This document shows, piece after piece, positions 1 through 4,071 of a stretch of 6,421 bases of DNA (its first letter is position 1; every line of letters begins with the position of its first letter). The stretch covers positions 1 through 6,421 of the forward strand of contig CAMLOZ010000223.1 in NCBI GenBank assembly GCA_946481625.1, in the 5' to 3' direction. Under the pieces are notes generated by a model. That model was not told the origin of the DNA and did no database searches. It saw only the letters and a list, made by a program, of their open reading frames with translations. Made by a program: the position numbers and the translations under genes. The stretch is from an uncultured Haloferula sp. (GTDB lineage: Bacteria > Verrucomicrobiota > Verrucomicrobiae > Verrucomicrobiales > Akkermansiaceae).

Positions 1-62
1 TGATGGTTGATGGTTGATGGTTGATGGTTGATGGTTGATGGTTGATGGTTGATGGTTGATGG
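1..62. repeat. Heptanucleotide tandem repeat (TGATGGT)n
   Basis: Eight perfect copies of TGATGGT are followed by a six-base partial copy. The array starts at the window edge, so its true length is unknown. Read on the minus strand the unit is ATCAACC, close to the ATCAATC and ATCATCC units found further along the window. It lies about 50 bases before the helicase start codon. A perfect 7-bp array is prone to slipped-strand length change; its function is unknown. Confidence 0.97.
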
Positions 63-76
63 GGCGGTTGTTTGGG

Positions 77-104
77 ACTTGGAACTTATCACTTGGAACT
101 TGAT
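77..104. repeat. Heptamer array of GGAACTT type upstream of the helicase gene
   Basis: Four seven-base units run GGGACTT, GGAACTT, ATCACTT, GGAACTT and end six bases before the ATG at 111. The same unit type, in the same orientation relative to the downstream gene, precedes the membrane-protein gene at 3310-3753. The GGA of each unit could act as a weak ribosome-binding element, but no proper Shine-Dalgarno sequence is present. Calling it a leader element is inference. Confidence 0.8.
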
Positions 105-110
105 TCTACG

Positions 111-1373
111 ATGAACATCGTACCACCTGTCGCTGAAGGTCCGGAGAAGTCGGTGCTTTCGTCGTTGCTGCGGGATCCGCGGATGCTGGCGCGGGCGCGG
201 GCGGAGGGGGTGACGGAGGAGCATTTCGGCGTGCCGGCGCATGCGAAGTTCTTCCGCCATGTGCTCGACCGTGCGGCCGCAGGGAAGGAGCTGGAGCTGG
301 TGGCGCTGGTGACGGACCTGCAGGCCGGCGGGAGGCTGGAGGAGCTGGGCGGGCCGGCGGCGGTGGCGGGGATCTACACCTATGCGCCGAATACCGCGCA
401 CTGGGACACGCACGTGGAGATGCTGCGGGATTTCCTGGCGCGGCGCCGGGCGCTGGCGGCAGCGGCATCGATCGCGGAGCGTGCGGGATCCGCGGATGGT
501 GCGGCGCTGAGCCAGGCGCTGCGCGATGCGACGGAGGCGACGAGTGCGGCGCTGGCGGAAAGCAGCGGCTTGCTGACGGCGAGGGATGCGGTGCTTGCCC
601 TGCATGCGGAGATGCTGGAGGCGGCGAACCGCGGCGGGATGCCTGGGCTGCCGACGGGGATGGCACCGGTCGATCTGGCCACGGGCGGGATGCGTCCGGG
701 CGAGCTCTGGGTGGTGGCAGCGGAGCCTTCCGGGGGGAAGTCGGTGGCGATGTTGCAAGCGGCGGCGGCGGTCCTGAGCGAGGGCAAGCGGGTGCTGGTG
801 ATCTCGCTGGAGATGGGCGCGGGCACGGTGATCGCGCGGCTCACGGCGTGTGCGGCAGCGGTTCCGTACGAGGTCTTCATGAATCCGCGCGGCACGGCGG
901 CGCGGATGCTGGACCGGGCGAAGCGGGCGCTGGAGGAGATGAGCAAGACGGCGCTGACGATCCACGATGGCGGCGGGCTGACCTTCGACCGGATCGCGGG
1001 GATCGCGCGGGCGGAGAGCGATCGCCACGGCGGGCTGGACCTGGTGGTGATCGATTACCTGCAACTGGTGGAAAGCGCGCGGCGCCGGCGGGACGAGACG
1101 CGCGAGCAGGAAGTCGCGGCGGTGTCGCGGGGCTTGAAGGCGCTGGCGAAGTCGCTGGGGTGCCCGGTTCTAACAGCATCGCAGTTGAACGACCAGGGGC
1201 GCCTGCGGGAGAGCCGGGCGATCGGGCAGGATGCGGACGTGGTGCTGTATCTGGAGGAGGACGGGATTCACGCGAGGAAGGTGCGGAACGGGACGCGCGG
1301 GGAGGTGTATCCGATGGTGCTGAACGGGCGGATGCAGAGGTTCGAGGTGCGGTCGCCGATCGCGAATCGCTGA
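111..1373 (+). CDS. DnaB-family replicative DNA helicase (short, phage/plasmid-like form)
   Basis: Predicted 420-aa ATP-driven hexameric helicase of the DnaB/RecA-fold family, which unwinds DNA ahead of the replisome on the lagging-strand template. Residues 5-110 match the DnaB N-terminal helical domain, opening with GPEKSVLSSLLRDP. After a helical linker, residues 175-415 form the motor. Walker A is AEPSGGKS (Lys210, Ser211), the catalytic Glu is in SLEM (Glu234), Walker B is LVVIDYLQL (Asp315), the sensor Gln is in ASQLN (Gln358), RESRAIGQDADVV follows at 367-378, and the KxR arginine-finger motif is K390-V-R392-NG. All catalytic positions are intact. It is somewhat shorter than cellular DnaB (about 450-470 aa), with little between SQLN and RES. 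The ATG at 111 was preferred to an in-frame TTG at 72 because the latter would translate the heptamer repeats. It may be a paralogue beside a housekeeping dnaB elsewhere, so no symbol is given. Confidence 0.93.
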   Translation: MNIVPPVAEGPEKSVLSSLLRDPRMLARARAEGVTEEHFGVPAHAKFFRHVLDRAAAGKELELVALVTDLQAGGRLEELGGPAAVAGIYTYAPNTAHWDTHVEMLRDFLARRRALAAAASIAERAGSADGAALSQALRDATEATSAALAESSGLLTARDAVLALHAEMLEAANRGGMPGLPTGMAPVDLATGGMRPGELWVVAAEPSGGKSVAMLQAAAAVLSEGKRVLVISLEMGAGTVIARLTACAAAVPYEVFMNPRGTAARMLDRAKRALEEMSKTALTIHDGGGLTFDRIAGIARAESDRHGGLDLVVIDYLQLVESARRRRDETREQEVAAVSRGLKALAKSLGCPVLTASQLNDQGRLRESRAIGQDADVVLYLEEDGIHARKVRNGTRGEVYPMVLNGRMQRFEVRSPIANR

Positions 1374-1390
1374 TCTTTTTCGTCACGGAC

Positions 1391-1411
1391 CGGAGTGCGG
1401 CTGCGCCGGGG
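1391..1411 (+). repeat. 21-bp GC-rich interspersed repeat, copy 1
   Basis: Consensus copy with core TGCGGCTGCGCCGGGG preceded by CGGAG. The CGGC-TGC-GCCG centre can form a short stem. Five further copies, all on the same strand, start at 1937, 3198, 3242, 3802 and 3859, every one outside genes. Confidence 0.9.
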
Positions 1412-1459
1412 AGGGGGCCGGGGTCTCAAGTGCGGTTCAAGAAATCCCGCGGCCATCCT

Positions 1460-1483
1460 CCGGCGGGGTGGCGGCGCTCCTTG
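1460..1483 (+). repeat. 24-bp direct repeat, copy A
   Basis: Matches copy B (1507-1530) at 21 of 24 positions. It begins CCGGCGGG and ends CGGCGCTCCTTG. The differences fall in the central palindrome, which is imperfect in this copy. Confidence 0.85.
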
Positions 1484-1506
1484 CCAAAGCCGCTTTCCGG
1501 AGATCA

Positions 1507-1530
1507 CCGGCGGGACGCCGGCGCTCCTTG
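1507..1530 (+). repeat. 24-bp direct repeat, copy B (palindromic)
   Basis: The first fifteen bases form a perfect stem, CCGGCG-GGA-CGCCGG, followed by CGCTCCTTG shared with copy A 47 bases upstream. It lies about 40 bases before the start of the DnaA-IV-like gene. It resembles a dispersed palindromic repeat rather than a terminator, since no T-run is directly attached. Confidence 0.85.
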
Positions 1531-1569
1531 GGGAATCCGGGGTTTTTCCAACAGAACGACAACTACAAG

Positions 1570-1911
1570 ATGACAATACTGGCGGAGATCCGGAGGGAGG
1601 CGCTGCAGAAGGTGGGGCAGGGCATGGCGGCGGAGACGGTGGCGCGCTGCGTGGAGGCGGCGGTGCTGCAATCGGGCTGCGATTGGCGCGAGCTGATGGG
1701 CCGCAGCCGCGGGCGTCCGCAGGCGGCGCGGGCGCGGGTGGTGGCGATGCTGGCCTGCGTGGCGATGGGCTTGTCGCTGGCGACGACGGCGCGGGCTTTC
1801 GGGAGGTCGCGCTGGTCGGTGCACGCGGCGATGACGATGGGCCGGCCCGGACGGAAGAGGCGGGACGCGGCGGTGATGCAGGATTTCGAGGAGGTGATGG
1901 GGAGGGTGTAG
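1570..1911 (+). CDS. Small helix-turn-helix protein resembling DnaA domain IV
   Basis: 113-aa basic protein, no symbol recognised. Residues 45-90 fit the C-terminal DNA-binding domain of the replication initiator DnaA: a basic stretch (GRSRGRPQAARARVV), an AML helix, GLSLATTARAFG in place of the DnaA pattern (T/H)SLPEIGxxFG, then RSRWSVHAAMTM in place of GGRDHTTVLHAxxKI. The ATPase domain of DnaA is absent, and the protein ends in a basic GRPGRKRRD segment and an acidic helix. The Asp-His-Thr residues that read the DnaA box are replaced (Ser80-Arg81-Trp82), so canonical box recognition is unlikely. The ATG at 1570 was chosen over upstream starts because those would translate palindromic repeat sequence. 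No Shine-Dalgarno is visible. Its place after a DnaB-family helicase suggests a replication or regulatory role. The family call is inferred from motifs; a generic HTH regulator is the alternative. Confidence 0.75.
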   Translation: MTILAEIRREALQKVGQGMAAETVARCVEAAVLQSGCDWRELMGRSRGRPQAARARVVAMLACVAMGLSLATTARAFGRSRWSVHAAMTMGRPGRKRRDAAVMQDFEEVMGRV

Positions 1912-1916
1912 GAAGG

Positions 1917-1937
1917 ATCAATCATCAATCATCGATC
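1917..1937. repeat. Short heptamer array ATCAATC/ATCAATC/ATCGATC
   Basis: Three seven-base units lie just after the DnaA-IV-like stop codon and run straight into GC-rich repeat copy 2. The unit is one base different from ATCAACC, the minus-strand form of the array at 1-62. Confidence 0.8.
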
Positions 1938-1957
1938 GAAGTGCGGCTGCACCGGGG
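1937..1957 (+). repeat. 21-bp GC-rich interspersed repeat, copy 2
   Basis: Variant copy: CGAAG replaces CGGAG and CTGCACC replaces CTGCGCC. It is flanked on the left by an ATCAATC heptamer array and continues on the right into copy c of the GGAGTGT palindrome family. Confidence 0.85.
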
Positions 1958-1985
1958 GAGGAGTGTTCCCTCTTCCCATTGCTCC
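1952..1985 (+). repeat. GGAGTGT-type palindrome family, divergent copy c
   Basis: Aligns with copy b (2045-2077) through CCGGGG, AGGAGTGT, CCCTCT and a final GCT, with a one-base deletion in the left stem arm. The stem is degenerate here, so this may be a decayed copy. Confidence 0.6.
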
Positions 1986-1995
1986 GCCGGATGCG

Positions 1996-2030
1996 GGAGC
2001 GTTAAGGAGAGACGACACTCTTGTCGCCGG
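1996..2030 (-). repeat. GGAGTGT-type palindrome family, inverted copy a
   Basis: Read on the minus strand it aligns with copy b from CCGG through CTCCTTA to CGCT with few differences. Its own stem is CGACA-AGAG-TGTCG (2013-2026). Together with copy b it forms an inverted pair. Confidence 0.85.
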
Positions 2031-2072
2031 GGGGGACGTGAGGGCCGGGGACAGGAGTGTCCCCTCTCCTTA
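2003..2072. terminator. Long inverted repeat between convergent genes, possible bidirectional terminator
   Basis: Arms 2003-2030 and 2045-2072 pair over 28 positions with three mismatches and one G.T wobble, around a 14-base loop. The outer nine pairs are TAAGGAGAG/CTCTCCTTA. It sits between the DnaA-IV-like gene (ends 1911, +) and the PEP-CTERM gene (ends 2084, -), where a two-way terminator would be expected. There is no T-run, so factor-independent termination is doubtful. It is also built from two inverted copies of a repeat, so its origin may be a mobile palindrome pair. Confidence 0.5.
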
Positions 2073-2077
2073 TCGCT
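2045..2077 (+). repeat. GGAGTGT-type palindrome family, copy b
   Basis: Contains a perfect stem-loop GGGGACA-GGAG-TGTCCCC (2047-2064) followed by TCTCCTTATCGCT. It is the best-formed copy of this family in the window and ends seven bases from the stop codon of the PEP-CTERM gene. Confidence 0.85.
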
Positions 2078-2083
2078 TGCAGG

Positions 2084-2947
2084 TCACTTCCGCCGGCGGC
2101 GGAGGGCGAAGGCGGCGAGGCCGAGGGCGGCGAGGCCGCTGGAGGCGGGCTCGGGGACGAGGGTGCCATGCGAATTCAAGTACGGGGAGAAGCCGCCAAG
2201 CTGGACCCAGGTGGAGGTGGAGTTCACGCCGCCGTTCACGCCGCCGAGATCCTGGTTCAGGCTGTTGTGCTGCGTGGAGGTGGCCAGTACGTAGCGCAGC
2301 GGGCTTTCGTCATCGATGACGATGCCCTGGGTGCCGAGGAAGGTCACGAGGTCGTTGAAATTGATCATGAAACTCACGTAGTAGTCCGGGTCGTCGGCGG
2401 TGAGCGGCGTGGCGTCGTTCGTGGTGCCGCCGTCGGCGAGGTGGTTCACCGGGCGGTAGTTGTAGTTCGAAGCGCCGATGGTGTACGTGGTGTAAGGGGA
2501 GGAAGCGATGGAGGTGGTATTGGGCGAGGTGTTCGCCGAATTGCCTGCATCATAGATGCCGAGGACGGCGCTGCTGCCCTGCATGCCGAGTCCGACGAAG
2601 ACGTCGAGGACCGCATCCTGGTTGGCATCGATGCCGACCCAGGCGACACGGTTGAAGGCGGGGCTGTTCCTGTTGCCGCCCGGTGCATCGAGACGGAGGC
2701 GGAAGCCCAGGGTGTCATCGAGGTCGTTGTTGGCGGCGTTCGTGTTGAAGGTGGTGAAGAAGCCGGGATTTCCGGCGGCACCGACGATGTCGCTCTCGGG
2801 CTGGTCGGTTTGTTGGTCGGCGAGGTAATCGTAGTTGCCGTTGACGGCGGTCCAGGCGGAGCTGGCTTCCGAGACGCTGGCAGCGCGGGAGACGAGGGTG
2901 CTGAGACCGAGCGCGAGGAGCACCCGGCGCGAGGTGGCCGTGTTCAT
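2084..2947 (-). CDS. Exported PEP-CTERM sorting-domain protein
   Basis: 287-aa predicted exported protein. Residues 1-23 form a signal peptide (basic TSRR, hydrophobic VLLALGLSTLV, then SRAAS). The body (25-262) is rich in Asn, Asp, Thr and Gly, with few Lys and no Cys, typical of extracellular proteins. GIDANQDAVLDVFVG (105-119) has acidic spacing that could bind calcium (Asp107, Asn109, Asp111, Asp115). DYYVSFMINFNDLVTFLGTQ (188-207) is the most hydrophobic stretch of the body. The C-terminus is a textbook PEP-CTERM signal: VPEP at 264-267, hydrophobic helix 269-282, then RRRRK. In this family an exosortase in the cytoplasmic membrane cleaves after the PEP motif during export. No exosortase gene is in the window, and the ligand or function of the body is not recognised. 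The ATG at 2947 was chosen because the signal peptide begins there; an upstream in-frame extension to 3058 would be proline-rich leader sequence. Confidence 0.92.
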   Translation of the reverse strand: MNTATSRRVLLALGLSTLVSRAASVSEASSAWTAVNGNYDYLADQQTDQPESDIVGAAGNPGFFTTFNTNAANNDLDDTLGFRLRLDAPGGNRNSPAFNRVAWVGIDANQDAVLDVFVGLGMQGSSAVLGIYDAGNSANTSPNTTSIASSPYTTYTIGASNYNYRPVNHLADGGTTNDATPLTADDPDYYVSFMINFNDLVTFLGTQGIVIDDESPLRYVLATSTQHNSLNQDLGGVNGGVNSTSTWVQLGGFSPYLNSHGTLVPEPASSGLAALGLAAFALRRRRK

Positions 2948-2997
2948 AAGGGGAGAGAAGGGTGATGGGATATCCGCCGTGGGAGGCGGGGGTGAAA

Positions 2998-3022
2998 CGG
3001 AGCGGGGGAGAAGGCCGCTCCG
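2998..3022 (-). promoter_or_regulatory. Stem-loop in the predicted 5' leader of the PEP-CTERM gene
   Basis: Perfect 8-bp inverted repeat CGGAGCGG/CCGCTCCG around a nine-base loop that reads CCTTCTCCC on the transcribed strand. It lies 50 bases upstream of the start codon. The loop resembles the pyrimidine tract CCTTCTCTCCCCTT directly before the ATG. The structure is plain in the sequence; a regulatory role is inferred. Confidence 0.5.
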
Positions 3023-3060
3023 GCGGCGGGACAATGCCGGTAAATCTGGGGAAATCAAGG

Positions 3061-3130
3061 TTTGATTCGCATTTCCTAGATATCAAGGCCCACGCGATAA
3101 CGTAGGTATCTTAAATTTGTAGGGGCCGGG
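3061..3130 (-). promoter_or_regulatory. Probable promoter zone of the PEP-CTERM gene
   Basis: This is an AT-rich island in an otherwise very GC-rich gap, carrying on the minus strand TTTAAGATACC and TTGATATC. It is upstream of the leader hairpin and oriented for the PEP-CTERM gene. No hexamer pair with standard spacing can be assigned with confidence. Confidence 0.25.
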
Positions 3131-3197
3131 GATTACAAGGGTGTGGGGAAAGTGGAATTGCTATGGAATTGCTAGTTGCCAATTCTAATTTTCAAGC

Positions 3198-3218
3198 CGG
3201 AGTGCGGCTGTACCGGGG
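3198..3218 (+). repeat. 21-bp GC-rich interspersed repeat, copy 3
   Basis: Matches the consensus except CTGTACC for CTGCGCC. It is preceded by TTTTCAAG, which reads as the end of a degenerate heptamer stretch. Confidence 0.85.
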
Positions 3219-3241
3219 AGGGAAAAGGCGGAATCACCAAT

Positions 3242-3262
3242 CAGTCTGCGGCTGCGCCGGGG
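3242..3262 (+). repeat. 21-bp GC-rich interspersed repeat, copy 4
   Basis: The right 15 bases are identical to the consensus, while the left end reads CAGTC instead of CGGAG. It is preceded by GAATCACCAATC, resembling the ATCAATC heptamers next to copies 2 and 6. Confidence 0.85.
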
Positions 3263-3273
3263 GAATGGAGGAG

Positions 3274-3308
3274 AACCCTGACCCCTGCCGCCTGACCCCT
3301 GACGCTAC
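3274..3308 (+). repeat. Heptamer stretch of ACCCCTG type
   Basis: Five seven-base units in register: AACCCTG, ACCCCTG, CCGCCTG, ACCCCTG, ACGCTAC. The first four share the ending CTG, and the last is degenerate. It abuts the stop codon of the minus-strand membrane-protein gene at 3310. Confidence 0.75.
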
Positions 3309-3309
3309 T

Positions 3310-3753
3310 TCAGCCGGCGGATTCTTTCCGGTGCTTCGCGACGAGACGGGCGTGCCAGTACGAAGCGGCGAGCCAGAGGGGGAGATAGCAGGCGATGAGA
3401 AACCAGAAGGGGAGGCGGCGGATGTCCAGGGTGAGCTCGTGATGGACCCCGAAGGAGAGATCGGGACCGGTGAGGGAGGGGAAGATGCGGGTCCCCGCGC
3501 CGGAGACGGGGTAGCGTTCGATCCGGCCGTAGGCCGGGGTGATGGTGAGGATGCGGCGGTGTTCGGCATCCGGCTTGAGGTCGATGGTGCCGACGGCGAA
3601 GTTCGATCCGGCCATGCCGATCATGAGGGCTTGTTCCGGGCGGGTGCAGCGGAACCAGGTGGTGCTGTTCCGCACGGAGTCCGCCCAGGCCCAGAGGAGG
3701 AGGACGAGGGGGAAGAGGCCGAGGTGGAAGGTGATGGTGCGGTGGAGAGGCAC
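3310..3753 (-). CDS. Small two-helix membrane protein of unknown function
   Basis: 147 aa. A first hydrophobic helix at about residues 7-24 (TITFHLGLFPLVLLLWAWADS) is followed by a mainly beta-like extracytoplasmic stretch (25-112), including TGPDLSFGVHHELTLDIRR. A second helix spans about 114-132 (LPFWFLIACYLPLWLAASYW), and the tail is basic (HARLVAKHRKESAG). The basic tail suggests both ends face the cytoplasm with the loop outside. The residue pattern is clearly coding, but I recognise no named domain. The start is uncertain: GTG at 3753 gives MPLHRTITF and avoids translating the GGAACTT array, whereas an in-frame TTG at 3771 lies inside that array. No Shine-Dalgarno sequence is present. 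The gene stands alone. Confidence 0.8.
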   Translation of the reverse strand: MPLHRTITFHLGLFPLVLLLWAWADSVRNSTTWFRCTRPEQALMIGMAGSNFAVGTIDLKPDAEHRRILTITPAYGRIERYPVSGAGTRIFPSLTGPDLSFGVHHELTLDIRRLPFWFLIACYLPLWLAASYWHARLVAKHRKESAG

Positions 3754-3762
3754 TGGCAGGAG

Positions 3763-3797
3763 AAGTTCCAAGTTCTAAGTTCTAAGGTCCAAGTTTC
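3763..3797. repeat. Heptamer array of AAGTTCC type upstream of the membrane-protein gene
   Basis: Five units in exact register: AAGTTCC, AAGTTCT, AAGTTCT, AAGGTCC, AAGTTTC. Read on the minus strand these are GGAACTT/AGAACTT units leading into the membrane-protein start, nine bases away. The array runs into AAATCGG and GC-rich repeat copy 5. Confidence 0.9.
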
Positions 3798-3801
3798 AAA
3801 T

Positions 3802-3822
3802 CGGACTGCGGCTGCGCCGGGG
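3802..3822 (+). repeat. 21-bp GC-rich interspersed repeat, copy 5
   Basis: One base from the consensus (CGGACTGCGG for CGGAGTGCGG). It directly joins the AAGTTCC heptamer array on its left. Confidence 0.9.
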
Positions 3823-3825
3823 AGG

Positions 3826-3858
3826 AAATCATCCATCATCAATGTTCCAATCATCAAT
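3826..3858. repeat. Degenerate heptamer stretch ATCATCC/ATCATCA/ATGTTCC/AATCATC
   Basis: Roughly four seven-base units lie between GC-rich repeat copies 5 and 6. They mix the ATCAACC-like and AAGTTCC-like unit types seen elsewhere. Register is kept, but units differ by one to three bases. Confidence 0.6.
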
Positions 3859-3879
3859 CGGAGTGCGGCTGCGCCGGGG
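3859..3879 (+). repeat. 21-bp GC-rich interspersed repeat, copy 6
   Basis: Identical to copy 1 over all 21 bases, and followed by a longer G-run. It is 57 bases from copy 5 in the same orientation. Confidence 0.9.
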
Positions 3880-4044
3880 GGGCATGGAGGGAGGGGTTGT
3901 TTGCGGCGGTGTCCGGAATCCGGTTCGGGCATTGGCAATGGGGGCGGGGTTTTTTCCATCGCATTCATGGGCCGGTGCCCGGGGCGGTCGGGCCAGATGT
4001 GAGGACCCGGAATTTTGAGTTCTTGCTTCGAGATAGCGGATTCG

Positions 4045-4071
4045 ATAGGGGTGAAGACATCTCTCCCCTAT
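4045..4071 (+). promoter_or_regulatory. Inverted repeat overlapping the start codon of the membrane-protein/protease operon
   Basis: ATAGGGG (4045-4051) and CCCCTAT (4065-4071) are perfect 7-bp arms around a 13-base loop containing GAAGA, the only weak Shine-Dalgarno-like match. The right arm includes the first two bases of the ATG at 4070. In RNA this would bury the start codon, so it could limit translation; alternatively it may be a DNA operator. The pairing is seen directly and the role is inferred. Confidence 0.5.

Larger units (their letters stand above)
1374..1569. other. Repeat-filled gap between the helicase and DnaA-IV-like genes
   Basis: No coding sequence is supported here. The gap holds one copy of the 21-bp GC-rich repeat (1391-1411) and a pair of 24-bp direct repeats (1460-1483 and 1507-1530). 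A run of five T at 1376-1380 follows the helicase stop, but no stem precedes it. The 196-base gap suggests the two + strand genes are not tightly coupled. Confidence 0.7.
2948..3309. other. Intergenic region between PEP-CTERM and membrane-protein genes
   Basis: 362 bases without a supported gene. It contains the leader hairpin of the PEP-CTERM gene (2998-3022), an AT-richer stretch that is the likely promoter zone (about 3061-3130), degenerate AATTGCT-like sequence (about 3155-3196), GC-rich repeat copies 3 and 4, and a CCCCTG heptamer stretch (3274-3308) ending at the stop codon of the next minus-strand gene. Confidence 0.7.
3754..4069. other. Repeat-rich divergent intergenic region
   Basis: 316 bases between divergent genes with no supported coding sequence. 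It holds a heptamer array (3763-3797), GC-rich repeat copies 5 and 6, a second degenerate heptamer stretch between them, a short palindrome CCGGA-A-TCCGG (3913-3923), and a G-rich stretch with six T (3941-3955). It must contain promoters for both flanking genes, but none with good hexamers could be picked. Confidence 0.7.

Noticed and set aside
1..62. CRISPR array
   Set aside because: The 7-bp units are contiguous with no spacers, so this is a simple tandem repeat.
72..110. Upstream TTG start extending the helicase by 13 residues
   Set aside because: The added residues are translations of the heptamer array. The ATG at 111 places the conserved DnaB N-terminal domain at its usual distance.
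60..1570. Replication origin with DnaA boxes beside the helicase and DnaA-like genes
   Set aside because: No TTATCCACA-like cluster was found. TTATCACTT at about 88-96 is part of the heptamer array.
1395..2294. Long + strand open frame across the DnaA-IV-like gene and the repeats
   Set aside because: It is Gly/Arg/Ala-rich, crosses three repeat families and runs antisense into the PEP-CTERM gene. It is a product of GC-rich DNA rather than a gene.
2057..2965. 302-codon + strand frame opposite the PEP-CTERM gene
   Set aside because: Val/Gly/Glu-rich mirror frame. The minus strand has a signal peptide and a VPEP-helix-RRRRK tail, which decides the direction.
3926..3956. Intrinsic terminator at the G-rich stretch plus six T
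   Set aside because: No stem of useful length directly precedes the T-run, and it lies between divergent genes, where no transcript in that direction is expected to end.
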